From: Stenotrophomonas sp. ZAC14D1_NAIMI4_1
GTDB lineage: Bacteria > Pseudomonadota > Gammaproteobacteria > Xanthomonadales > Xanthomonadaceae
NCBI RefSeq assembly: GCF_003086775.1
Contig: NZ_CP026001.1
Span: 1,576,407 to 1,640,406 of the forward strand
Direction of reading: 5' to 3'
DNA: 64,000 nt
Under the pieces are notes generated by a model. The model made no database searches, had not been told where the DNA came from, and saw only the letters and a program-made list of their open reading frames with translations. Of this stretch, positions 55,003 to 63,828 are shown piece by piece (positions within the stretch are counted from its first letter, which is position 1; each line of letters begins with the position of its first letter). The position numbers and the translations under genes are program-made.

Positions 55003-56172
55003 ATGACCGACCACCCCCAGCGCACCGACGCCCCCACCGACGAAGACGCCTCCACCCAAGAGGACAAGCCTTCGCCGCTGAAGAACCCCAAGGTCCGCTG
55101 GACCCTGGCCCTCATCGGCATCGTCGTGGTCATCGCGCTGGTCGCCTGGCTCGTCTACCACCTGCTGGTCGGCCGCTACCTGCAGGACACCAACAACGCC
55201 TACCTGCAGGCCGACGCCGTCGCCGTCGCACCGCGCATCAACGGCTACGTCACCGAAGTGCTGGTGCAGGACAACCAGTGGGTCAAGGCCGGCGAACCGC
55301 TGCTGCGCATCGACCCGCGCACTTACCGCGCCACCCTGGACCAGGCCGAGGCGGTGATCGCCGTGCGCGAAGCCGATATCGCCGCCGCCGCCGCCGGCGT
55401 GCAGGGCCAGCAGTCCAGCCTGCTGCAGGCACGCACCCAGCTCACCGCCGCCACGGCCTCGCTGCGTTTCGGCAAGGCCGAGCTGGCCCGCTTCACCCCG
55501 CTGGCCGCCAGTGGCGCCGACACTCACGAGCATGTGGAAAGCCTGCGCCACGATGTCGAGCGCGCCCAGGCCCAGTACGACGCTGCCAGGGCGCAGATCC
55601 AGGGCGCACAGAGCCAGATCGAGGCCAGCCAGGCGCAGCTGGAACAGGCCCAGGCCGGACTGAAGCAGGCGCAGGCTGATGCCGCGCAGGCACGCGTCGC
55701 CTTCGAGGACACCGAGCTGCGCGCGCGCATCGACGGGCGCGTCGGCAACAAGACCGTACAGGTGGGCCAGTTCGTCGCTGCCGGCACCCGCACCATGACC
55801 ATCGTGCCGGTCGAATCGCTGTACCTCAGCGCGAATTTCAAGGAAACCCAGGTGGGATTGATGCGCGCCGGACAGCCCGCCGAGATCAAGGTCGATGCGC
55901 TGCCGGGCACCACCCTGCACGGCACGGTGGAAAGCATCTCGCCGGGTACCGGCTCGCAGTTCGCGCTGCTGCCGCCGCAGAACGCCACCGGCAACTTCAC
56001 CAAGGTCGTGCAGCGCGTGCCGGTACGCATCCGTGTCGATGCCGGAGCCGAGGCGCGCAAGGTGCTGGTGCCGGGCATGTCGGTGGAAGTGACGGTCGAT
56101 ACGCGCAATGCCAAGGACGCGCGCGAGCGCACCCGCGATGAGGCCGAGGCCACGGCCGCACCGGCGCGATGA
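55003..56172 (+). CDS. EmrA-type periplasmic adaptor of a tripartite MFS efflux pump
   Basis: 389 residues, HlyD family. An N-terminal helix (ALIGIVVVIALVAWLVYHLLV) is followed by TNNAYLQADAVAVAPRINGYVTEVLVQDNQWVKAGEPLLRIDP, a long Ala/Gln-rich coiled coil (about 110-225), and the beta domain FEDTELRARIDGRVGNKTVQVGQFVAAGTRTMTIVP, as in EmrA. Bridges the MFS pump and an outer-membrane channel. ATGA overlap with the next gene. No MarR-type regulator is present, unlike the described emrRCAB operon of S. maltophilia. Confidence 0.88.
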   Translation: MTDHPQRTDAPTDEDASTQEDKPSPLKNPKVRWTLALIGIVVVIALVAWLVYHLLVGRYLQDTNNAYLQADAVAVAPRINGYVTEVLVQDNQWVKAGEPLLRIDPRTYRATLDQAEAVIAVREADIAAAAAGVQGQQSSLLQARTQLTAATASLRFGKAELARFTPLAASGADTHEHVESLRHDVERAQAQYDAARAQIQGAQSQIEASQAQLEQAQAGLKQAQADAAQARVAFEDTELRARIDGRVGNKTVQVGQFVAAGTRTMTIVPVESLYLSANFKETQVGLMRAGQPAEIKVDALPGTTLHGTVESISPGTGSQFALLPPQNATGNFTKVVQRVPVRIRVDAGAEARKVLVPGMSVEVTVDTRNAKDARERTRDEAEATAAPAR

Positions 56173-57725
56173 ACGCCACCACCGCCCCCGCAGCGCCCGC
56201 CGCCGGAGGCAAGGCCGATGCCGGTGCGTGGCTGGCCGTGGCGGCCGGCACCATCGGCTCGTTCATGGCCACGCTGGATATCTCCATCGTCAACGCGGCG
56301 CTGCCCACCATCCAGGGCGAGGTCGGCGCCAGCGGCACCGAGGGCACCTGGATCTCCACCGCTTTCCTGGTCTCGGAAATCGTGATGATTCCGCTGACCG
56401 GCTGGTTCGTGCGCACGCTGGGCCTGCGCACCTTCCTGCTGATCTGCGCCACGCTGTTCACCGCGTTCTCGGTGATGTGCGGCCTGGCCGATTCGCTGCC
56501 GATGATGATCGCCGGGCGGGTAGGGCAGGGCTTTGCCGGCGGCGCGCTGATTCCCACCGCGCTGACCATCGTCGGCACGCGGCTGCCACCGAAGCAGCAG
56601 CCGCTGGGCACCGCGCTGTTCGGCATGACCGTCATTCTCGGGCCCGTGATCGGCCCGCTGCTGGGCGGCTGGCTGACCGAGAACGTCAGCTGGCACTACG
56701 CGTTTTTCATCAACGTGCCGATCTGCGCCGGCCTGGTCGCGCTGCTGCTGCTCGGCCTGCCGCATGAGAAATCGAACTGGGGCGGGCTGCTGCGCGCCGA
56801 CTGGCTGGGCATCCTCGGCATGACCGCCGGCCTGTCCGCGCTCACTGTGGTGCTGGAAGACGGCCAGCGCGAGCGCTGGTTCGAATCGACCATGATCGTG
56901 GTGCTCAGCCTCGTCTCGCTGCTGGGTTTCGCCCTGCTGGCGCTTTCCCAGTTCACCAGCAAGGCGCCGGTCATCCGCCTCAACATCCTGTTCCAGCGCA
57001 GTTTCGGCGCGGTGTTCGTGATGGTGATGGCGGTGGGCATGATCCTGTTCGGGGTCATGTACATGATCCCGCAGTTCCTGGCGATCATCGCCGGCTACAA
57101 TACCGAGCAGGCCGGCTACGTGCTGCTGCTGGCGGGCCTGCCAACGATCCTGCTGATGCCGTTGATGCCGAAGATGCTGGAAACGGTGGACGTACGCATC
57201 ATGGTGTTCGGCGGCATGCTGTGCTTCGCCGCCGCCTGCTTCGTCAACCTGGGGCTGACGCCGGACAGCATCGGCCCGCACTTCGTCATCGGCCAGCTGC
57301 TGCAGGGCTGCGGCCTGGCGCTGGCGATGATGGCCCTGAACCAGGCGGCCATCACCTCGGTGCCGCGCGAATACACCAGCGATGCCTCGGGCCTGTTCAA
57401 CGCCGCGCGCAACCTCGGCGGCTCGATCGGGCTGGCCATCATTTCCACCTTCCAGGAACGCCGCGCCACCCTGCACATCGATGCGATCGGCAGCAGCGTC
57501 ACCGCCAACTCGACCATCGCCCAGGATGCGCTGCACGCCTATGGCCAGCAGCTGGGCGACGCGACGCAGGCAATGGCGGTGCTGGCGCAGACCGTGCAGC
57601 TGCAGGCGATGGTGATGGCCTACAACGACCTGTTCTGGATCTTCGGCCTGATCGTGGTGGCGACCCTGCCACTGGTTTTCCTGCTCAAGCCCCTGCCCAA
57701 GGGCGTTCCATTGGCGATGCACTGA
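56169..57725 (+). CDS. EmrB-type DHA2 drug:H+ antiporter
   Basis: 518 residues with fourteen predicted helices. DHA2 signatures: SFMATLDISIVNAALPTIQGEVG (motif D1), LIPTALTIVGTRLPPKQQPLG, and ILGPVIGPLLGGWLTENVSWHYAFFINVP (motif C). Exports hydrophobic or cationic compounds with the EmrA-like adaptor. Middle gene of an adaptor-pump-channel operon; TGATG overlap with the third gene. Confidence 0.9.
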   Translation: MNATTAPAAPAAGGKADAGAWLAVAAGTIGSFMATLDISIVNAALPTIQGEVGASGTEGTWISTAFLVSEIVMIPLTGWFVRTLGLRTFLLICATLFTAFSVMCGLADSLPMMIAGRVGQGFAGGALIPTALTIVGTRLPPKQQPLGTALFGMTVILGPVIGPLLGGWLTENVSWHYAFFINVPICAGLVALLLLGLPHEKSNWGGLLRADWLGILGMTAGLSALTVVLEDGQRERWFESTMIVVLSLVSLLGFALLALSQFTSKAPVIRLNILFQRSFGAVFVMVMAVGMILFGVMYMIPQFLAIIAGYNTEQAGYVLLLAGLPTILLMPLMPKMLETVDVRIMVFGGMLCFAAACFVNLGLTPDSIGPHFVIGQLLQGCGLALAMMALNQAAITSVPREYTSDASGLFNAARNLGGSIGLAIISTFQERRATLHIDAIGSSVTANSTIAQDALHAYGQQLGDATQAMAVLAQTVQLQAMVMAYNDLFWIFGLIVVATLPLVFLLKPLPKGVPLAMH

Positions 57726-59266
57726 TGACTTCGACGACGCTCACCGCTTCCCTTCGCCTGCACCGGCTGTGGCCGGCCACGCTGCCGCTGCTGCTGGCCG
57801 GTTGCATGCTCGGGCCGGATTACGTGAAGCCGGACGTGGCTGGCAACGCGACCGCGCAGGCACGGCTGCCACGCGCCGCGCAGGCCGATGTGCAGCCGGC
57901 CACGCCGCCCAGCCAGTGGTGGCGCGCACTGAACGATCCGCTGCTGGACCAGCTGGTGGACGAGGCGCTGCGCAACAGCCCCAACCTGCGCGCGGCGCAG
58001 GCCAAGTTGCTGGCCTCGCGCGCGCTGCAGCGCCAGCGCCGCGCCGAGCAGCTGCCCAGCGTGGGCGCGGCCGCGGGCTATGCCAACGTCAAGGTGCCTG
58101 ATTCCCTGGAAAACAGCGTGCGTGGCCTCGGCGAGAACATCGCGGGCGTGGCCGAGGCCAACGGTCGCCCGCAGGAGGCGGCGCAGCTGCGCCAGCAGTT
58201 TGCCGATATCGATCTGGATACCGAGCTGTACGTGGCCGGCTTCGATGCCAGCTGGGAGCTGGATCTGTTCGGCCGCCGTCGCCGCGCGGCCGAACAGGCC
58301 GCCGCCGAAGCCGAGGCCAATGCGGCGGCGCTGGCCGATGCGCAGGTGCAGTTGGCGGCCGAGCTGGCGCAGGTCTACCTGGGCTACCGCAGCAGCCGCG
58401 AGCGCATCGCGCTGGCCGAGGACAACCTGCGCGCGGCCGATGACAGCCTGCAGCTGACCCGCCAGCGCCGCCAGCGCGGGGCCGATTCGGACCTGCAGGT
58501 CGAACGTGCGCAGGCCCAGCTGCAACAGCAGCAGGCCGCGCTGCCACCGCTGCAGGCGCAGGCGGATGAGGCCCGCGATGTGCTGGCCCTGATGGTCGGC
58601 CGCGAGCCGGGCGCGCTGGATGCGCGGCTGGCCGCGGACCAGGCGCTGCCGGCGCTGCCGGCCAGCGTGCCGGTGGATGATGCCGGTGCGCTTATCCAGC
58701 GACGTCCGGATGTACGCAAGGCCGAGCGCGAGCTGGCGGCCTCCTCGGCGCAGATCGGCCAGGCGATCTCGGCCTACTTCCCGCAGGTGACCCTGCTGGG
58801 CACCATCGGTGCCGGGGCCACGTCGGTGTCCGATCTGGGGCCGGATTCGGCGGCCACCATCGTCGCCCCCTTCCTGCGCTGGTCGCTGTTCGATTTCGGG
58901 GTGAACAAGGCGCGCGTGGCCCAGGCCCGGGCCGGCAACGAGGCGCGGCTGGCGGCCTACGAAGGCACGGTGCTGGCTGCGCTGCAGGACGCCAACACCG
59001 CCTTGGCACGCTTCGGTGCCGCCCGCCAGCAGCTGCAGGCCAGCGTCCGTGCCGAGGCCTCGGCGGACCGCTCGCTGGCGCTGATGAACCAGCGCCGGCA
59101 GGCGGGCGCCACCTCGCAGATCGATCTGCTGGACGTGCAGCGCCAGCGCCTGCAGGCGCAGGATGCCGCCGCCCAGGCGCGCCTGCAGCTGCTGGTGCGC
59201 TACGTGGGCCTGCAGAAGAGCCTGGGCCTGGGCTGGCAGGACGCCCCGCCGGTGGCCGCGCGGTGA
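57725..59266 (+). CDS. Outer membrane efflux lipoprotein (NodT family)
   Basis: 513 residues. Lipoprotein signal with LLLAGC (Cys about 18), then LGPDYVKPDV, the usual start of mature NodT/OprM proteins, and two OEP repeats (ELYVAGFDASWELDLFGRRRR; RRPDVRKAERELAASSAQIGQAISAYFPQVTL). Exit channel for the preceding EmrAB-like pair; paralogous to the MacC-like gene at 1200-2639. Confidence 0.88.
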   Translation: MTSTTLTASLRLHRLWPATLPLLLAGCMLGPDYVKPDVAGNATAQARLPRAAQADVQPATPPSQWWRALNDPLLDQLVDEALRNSPNLRAAQAKLLASRALQRQRRAEQLPSVGAAAGYANVKVPDSLENSVRGLGENIAGVAEANGRPQEAAQLRQQFADIDLDTELYVAGFDASWELDLFGRRRRAAEQAAAEAEANAAALADAQVQLAAELAQVYLGYRSSRERIALAEDNLRAADDSLQLTRQRRQRGADSDLQVERAQAQLQQQQAALPPLQAQADEARDVLALMVGREPGALDARLAADQALPALPASVPVDDAGALIQRRPDVRKAERELAASSAQIGQAISAYFPQVTLLGTIGAGATSVSDLGPDSAATIVAPFLRWSLFDFGVNKARVAQARAGNEARLAAYEGTVLAALQDANTALARFGAARQQLQASVRAEASADRSLALMNQRRQAGATSQIDLLDVQRQRLQAQDAAAQARLQLLVRYVGLQKSLGLGWQDAPPVAAR

Positions 59267-59306
59267 TGCGTTCCGCCGGGCCATGCCCCCACGGCCCTCC
59301 GGCCCG

Positions 59307-59331
59307 GTAGGTGCCGACCGTTGGTCGGCAC
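59307..59331 (+). repeat. SMAG palindrome upstream of potG
   Basis: GTAG head with GTGCCGACC/GGTCGGCAC stem, same subtype as after potF, in the 128-bp gap between the efflux channel gene and potG. Any potG promoter must lie close by; a TAGAATGG patch (about 59353-59360) is a possible -10. Confidence 0.8.
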
Positions 59332-59394
59332 GCATTTGCGCCCCCCGGCCGGTAGAATGGCCGCCGCTGTCCACCGCCCGCTCCCGGAGCCCCC

Positions 59395-60531
59395 ATGCCC
59401 GTTGAAGCCCAGCCGGAAGCCGCCGTCGTCGATGCGAACGGTGCGCCCGGCTATCTTTCCATTCGTGACCTGCGCAAGGAATTCGACGGTTTCGTCGCCG
59501 TCGACGACGTCAACCTGGACGTGCGCAAGGGCGAGATCTTTGCCCTGCTCGGTGGCTCGGGCAGCGGCAAATCGACCCTGCTGCGCTGCCTGGGCGGCTT
59601 CGAGACGCCCACCAAGGGCAGCATCACCCTCGATGGCCAGCGCCTGGACGCGCTGCCGCCGTACCAGCGGCCGGTCAACATGATGTTCCAGTCCTACGCC
59701 CTGTTCCCGCACATGACGGTCGAGCAGAACATCGCCTTCGGCCTGAAGCAGGATGGCCTGGCCAAGGATGCGATCAGCCGTCGCGTAGGCGAGATGCTGG
59801 ACCTGGTGCAGATGGCGCACCTGGGCAAGCGCAAGCCGCACCAGCTGTCCGGCGGCCAGCAGCAGCGCGTGGCGCTGGCACGGTCGCTGGCCAAGGGGCC
59901 GAAGCTGCTGCTGCTGGACGAACCGATGGGCGCGCTGGACAAGAAGCTGCGCTCGCAGATGCAGCTGGAACTGGTCAGCATCATCGAATCCTCCGGCGTG
60001 ACCTGCGTGATGGTCACCCACGACCAGGAAGAGGCCATGACCATGGCCACCCGCATCGCGGTGATGGATGCCGGCTGGATCCAGCAGGTCGGCAAGCCCG
60101 ATGAGGTCTACGAGCAGCCCGCCAACCGTTTCGTTGCCGGCTTCATCGGCTCGGTCAACCTGTTTGAAGGTGTCATCGACGAGGACCTGCCCGAGTACGT
60201 GACCGTGCGCTCGCCGCTGTTCCCGGCGCCGGTCTACATCGCCCACGGCATCACCTGCTACGAAGGGCAGCCGGTCGCGTTCGCGCTGCGCCCGGAAAAG
60301 GTGATGATCGGCAAGGACGAGCCGGACGCGCCGACCAACAAGGCGCAGGGCGTGATCGAGGACATCGCCTATTTCGGCAGCCATTCGGTCTACCACGTGC
60401 GCCTGCCCAGTGGTGCCAAGGTGCTGGCCAACTTCGCCAACTCGCAGCGCTGGGCCAGTGATGGCCTGACCTGGGGCGACCAGGTGTGGGTGCACTGGCG
60501 TGACAACGACGGCGTGGTGCTGACCTCATGA
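59395..60531 (+). CDS. potG: Putrescine ABC transporter ATPase PotG
   Basis: 378 residues. Walker A GGSGSGKST, signature [16 protein letters not shown], Walker B LLLLDEPMGALD, switch His in VTHDQEEAMTMATRIAVMDAG, and a C-terminal TOBE domain (FALRPEKVMIGKDEPDAPTNKAQGVIEDIAYFGS). Energises PotFGHI. ATGA overlap with potH. Confidence 0.95.
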   Translation: MPVEAQPEAAVVDANGAPGYLSIRDLRKEFDGFVAVDDVNLDVRKGEIFALLGGSGSGKSTLLRCLGGFETPTKGSITLDGQRLDALPPYQRPVNMMFQSYALFPHMTVEQNIAFGLKQDGLAKDAISRRVGEMLDLVQMAHLGKRKPHQLSGGQQQRVALARSLAKGPKLLLLDEPMGALDKKLRSQMQLELVSIIESSGVTCVMVTHDQEEAMTMATRIAVMDAGWIQQVGKPDEVYEQPANRFVAGFIGSVNLFEGVIDEDLPEYVTVRSPLFPAPVYIAHGITCYEGQPVAFALRPEKVMIGKDEPDAPTNKAQGVIEDIAYFGSHSVYHVRLPSGAKVLANFANSQRWASDGLTWGDQVWVHWRDNDGVVLTS

Positions 60532-61460
60532 GCGCGGCGGGCCTGAAGCGCTGGCTGCCGGGCACGCGTGCCACGGTCATCGGCATTCCCTACCTGTGGC
60601 TGCTGCTGTTCTTCGCGGTGCCGTTCCTGATCGTGCTGATGATCAGCTTCTCGCACAGCCGGGTCGGCTCGCCGCCGTACACCTGGCTGCTGCAGTACGT
60701 CGATGGCGCGTTCTCGCTGAAGCTCAACCTCGAGAACTACCTGGCGCTGTTCCGCGATTCGATCTACGCCCAGGCATTCCTCAGCTCGATCAAGATCGCG
60801 GCCATCTCCACCTTCCTCACCCTGCTCATCGGCTACCCGATGGCCTATGCCATCGCGCGCCTGTCGCCGGCCGCGCGCAACGTGGCGATGATGCTGGTGG
60901 TGCTGCCGTCGTGGACCTCGTTCCTGATCCGCGTGTATGCGTGGAAGGCGATCCTGGACCGCAACGGCCTGCTCGACCAGTTCCTGCAGTTCACCGGCCT
61001 GCAATCGCTGATGACCAGCATGGGCCTGCCCAAGCTGCAGCTGATCGACACCCCGACCGCGGCCTACATCGGCATCGTCTACTGCTATCTGCCCTTCATG
61101 GTGCTGCCGCTGTACGCCAACCTGGTCAAGCATGACAACCGCCTGCTGGAAGCGGCCTACGATCTCGGCGCCAAGCCCTGGCAGGCCTTTCTGCGCATCA
61201 CCCTGCCGTTGTCCAAGGCCGGCATCATCGCCGGCTGCATGCTGGTGATGATCCCGGCGGTGGGTGAATTCGTGATCCCGGAAATGCTCGGTGGCTCGGA
61301 AACGCTGATGGTCGGCCGCCAACTGTGGAACGAGTTCTTCAACAACCGCAACTGGCCGGGCGCCTCGGCCATGGCGGTGGCGATGATCCTGCTGCTGCTG
61401 GTCCCCATCCTCTGGTTCAACCGGTCCCAGCAGCGCCTGCTGGAAGGGAAGCAGGCATGA
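60528..61460 (+). CDS. potH: Putrescine ABC transporter permease PotH
   Basis: 310 residues, six helices. EAA loop EAAYDLGAKPWQAFLRITLPLSKAGIIAG. The starting segment GIPYLWLLLFFAVPFLIVLMISFS and the loop ESLYAQAFLSSIKIA-like region are typical PotH. Overlaps potG and potI by ATGA. Confidence 0.94.
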   Translation: MSAAGLKRWLPGTRATVIGIPYLWLLLFFAVPFLIVLMISFSHSRVGSPPYTWLLQYVDGAFSLKLNLENYLALFRDSIYAQAFLSSIKIAAISTFLTLLIGYPMAYAIARLSPAARNVAMMLVVLPSWTSFLIRVYAWKAILDRNGLLDQFLQFTGLQSLMTSMGLPKLQLIDTPTAAYIGIVYCYLPFMVLPLYANLVKHDNRLLEAAYDLGAKPWQAFLRITLPLSKAGIIAGCMLVMIPAVGEFVIPEMLGGSETLMVGRQLWNEFFNNRNWPGASAMAVAMILLLLVPILWFNRSQQRLLEGKQA

Positions 61461-62299
61461 GCCCGCGTAGCGCAAAGGGCCTGGGCCTGGGCGTGCTGGT
61501 GCTCGGCTTCGCCTTCCTGTACCTGCCGATCCTGCTGTTGATGTTCTATTCGTTCAACAGCTCGCGGCTGGCGATGGTCTGGGCCGGGTTCTCCACCCGC
61601 GCCTACAGCGATCTGTTCGCCGACCGCGCGCTGATGGATGCGATGTGGACCAGCCTGGTCGTGGCGTTCTGGACCGCCTGCACCGCCACGGTGCTGGGTA
61701 CGCTGGCGGCGATGGTGATGACCCGCTTCCGCCGCTTCCGTGGCAAGCAGGTGTTCGGTGCGCTGGTCACCGCGCCACTGGTCATGCCCGATGTGATCCT
61801 GGGCTTCTCGCTGATGGCCCTGCTGGCCTCGATGGGCGCCATTCCCGGCTTCCCCGCGCGCGGCCTGGCCACCATCTGGATCGCCCACGTCACCTTCACC
61901 CTGTGCTTCGTCACCGTGGTGGTGTCCTCGCGCCTGCAGGAAATGGATCTCTCGCTGGAAGAAGCGGCGATGGATCTCGGCGCCAGCCGGCTGACGGTGT
62001 TCGGCCGCATCACCCTGCCGATCATCGCCCCGGCGCTGGTGGCAGGCTGGCTGCTGGCCTTCACCCTGTCGCTGGATGACGTGGTGGTCGCCAGCTTCGT
62101 CGCCACCCCGGGTTCGACCACGTTGCCGATGAAGGTGTTCGCTTCGGTGCGCATGGGCATCAGCCCGAAGATCAACGCGCTGGCAACCCTGCTGGTGTCG
62201 GCGGTGTCGGTGGCCGCGGTGATCGGCTGGTACATCAACGCGCGTGCCGAAAAGCGCCGCCAGCGCGACCTGCAGCTGGCCCGCCAGGACAACGGCTGA
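61457..62299 (+). CDS. potI: Putrescine ABC transporter permease PotI
   Basis: 280 residues, six helices. EAA loop EEAAMDLGASRLTVFGRITLPIIAPALVAG; the N-terminal LYLPILLLMFYSFNSSRL is the PotC/PotI signature. Completes the PotGHI complex with the PotF binding protein encoded upstream of the efflux operon. Confidence 0.94.
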   Translation: MSPRSAKGLGLGVLVLGFAFLYLPILLLMFYSFNSSRLAMVWAGFSTRAYSDLFADRALMDAMWTSLVVAFWTACTATVLGTLAAMVMTRFRRFRGKQVFGALVTAPLVMPDVILGFSLMALLASMGAIPGFPARGLATIWIAHVTFTLCFVTVVVSSRLQEMDLSLEEAAMDLGASRLTVFGRITLPIIAPALVAGWLLAFTLSLDDVVVASFVATPGSTTLPMKVFASVRMGISPKINALATLLVSAVSVAAVIGWYINARAEKRRQRDLQLARQDNG

Positions 62300-62384
62300 G
62301 GCCCGCACGCCGCCGCCATGCGGCGGCAACACCCGGCTCACGGGATCGGGCGCACACTGGGGATCTGCTTGATGGAGATCCCCC

Positions 62385-63749
62385 ATGACCGTCGAAATCG
62401 TCAACCCGGCCACCGGCCTGGTCACCTACCGCCATGAACTGCTCGGCGCGGCCGACATCGAGCAGCGCCTGCAGGCCGCTGCCGGAGCGTTCCCGGCGTG
62501 GGCCGAGCGCTCGCTGCAGGATCGCGGCGCCATCCTCAAAAGCATCGCCGCCCAGCTGCGCGCACGCCGCGACGACCTGCAGCAGGCGATGACCGGCGAA
62601 ATGGGCAAGCTGAAGGCCGAGGCGCTGGCCGAGGTCGACAAATGCGCGGCCGCCTGCGAGTTCTATGCCGGCCACGCTGCCGATTACCTGAAGCCGCAGA
62701 TCATCGACACCGAGGCGCAGCGCAGCTATGTGCGCTATGAGCCGATCGGCTGCGTGTTCGCGGTGATGCCGTGGAATTTCCCGATCTGGCAGGTGTTCCG
62801 TTTCCTCGCCCCGGCCTTCATGGCCGGCAACGTCGCCCTGCTCAAGCACGCCAGCAACGTGCCGCAGTGCGCCGACCTGATCCTGGCAGTGTGCCGTGAC
62901 GGTGGCCTGCCGGCGGGTGTGTTCGATGTGCTGCATATCAACAACGACCAGGCGGCCGACGTGCTGCGCGATGCGCGGGTGAAGGCGGTGACCCTGACCG
63001 GCAGCGAGCGGGCAGGGCGTTCGATTGCCTCCAACGCCGGCAGCCAGCTGAAGAAATCGGTGATGGAGCTGGGCGGCAGCGATGCCTTCGTCGTGCTCGA
63101 CGATGCCGACCTGGACAAGACCGTCGCCGCCGCAGTGAAGTCGCGCTTCGACAACAGCGGGCAGACCTGCATCGCGGCCAAGCGCTTCATCGTGGTCGAT
63201 GCCGTGGCCGATGCCTTCACCGACCGCTTCGTCGAGGCCGCCGGCCAGCGCCAGTACGGTGATCCGAACGAGCACGGCACCACGCTGGCGCCGATGGCCC
63301 GTGCCGACCTGCGCGATGAACTGCACAAGCAGGTACAGGCCAGCGTGGCCAAGGGCGCGCGCGTGCGGGTGGGCGGCGAACCGATCGCCGGCACCCACGC
63401 GGGCTACCCGGCCACGGTGCTCGACCAGGTCGGGCCGGGCATGCCGGCCTACGACGAGGAACTGTTCGGGCCGGTGGCCGCGGTGATCCGGGTCAAGGAC
63501 GAAGCCGAGGCCCTGCGCGTGGCCAACGACACCCGCTTCGGCCTGGGCGGTAGCGTGTGGACCGCCGACGTGGTGCGCGGCGAGCGCTTCGCCCAGCGCA
63601 TGGAATGCGGCGCGGCATTCGTCAACGCCATCGTCAAGAGTGATGCGCGCCTGCCGTTCGGCGGCAGCAAGGAGTCGGGCTTCGGCCGCGAACTGGCCGA
63701 CCACGGCATCCATGAGTTCATGAACATCAAGACCGTCTACGTGGCCTGA
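62385..63749 (+). CDS. Succinate-semialdehyde dehydrogenase (Sad-type)
   Basis: 454 residues, the short form typical of NAD-preferring Sad/YneI enzymes. Catalytic Glu about 228 (VMELGGSDAFVV) and Cys about 262 (NSGQTCIAAKRF), NAD region VMPWNFPIWQVFR and LTGSERAGRSIA. Expected to oxidise succinic semialdehyde formed from GABA, closing the putrescine pathway into the TCA cycle. Transcribed after potI with an 85-bp gap that has its own ribosome-binding site. Confidence 0.87.
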   Translation: MTVEIVNPATGLVTYRHELLGAADIEQRLQAAAGAFPAWAERSLQDRGAILKSIAAQLRARRDDLQQAMTGEMGKLKAEALAEVDKCAAACEFYAGHAADYLKPQIIDTEAQRSYVRYEPIGCVFAVMPWNFPIWQVFRFLAPAFMAGNVALLKHASNVPQCADLILAVCRDGGLPAGVFDVLHINNDQAADVLRDARVKAVTLTGSERAGRSIASNAGSQLKKSVMELGGSDAFVVLDDADLDKTVAAAVKSRFDNSGQTCIAAKRFIVVDAVADAFTDRFVEAAGQRQYGDPNEHGTTLAPMARADLRDELHKQVQASVAKGARVRVGGEPIAGTHAGYPATVLDQVGPGMPAYDEELFGPVAAVIRVKDEAEALRVANDTRFGLGGSVWTADVVRGERFAQRMECGAAFVNAIVKSDARLPFGGSKESGFGRELADHGIHEFMNIKTVYVA

Positions 63750-63796
63750 TCCCAAACGGTGGTGCCGGCCGCTGGCCGGCATTGCCCGCCGGTCCG

Positions 63797-63828
63797 GTAG
63801 GTATCGACCGTTGGTCGATACGCCCTAC
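63797..63828. repeat. SMAG palindrome, double-headed, overlapping the corA stop
   Basis: GTAGGTATCGACC/GGTCGATAC followed by GCCCTAC: GTAG heads on both strands. The minus-strand GTAG (63825-63828) includes the TAG of the corA-type gene. A related GTGCCGGCC/GGCCGGCA dyad without GTAG lies at about 63762-63781. Confidence 0.85.
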
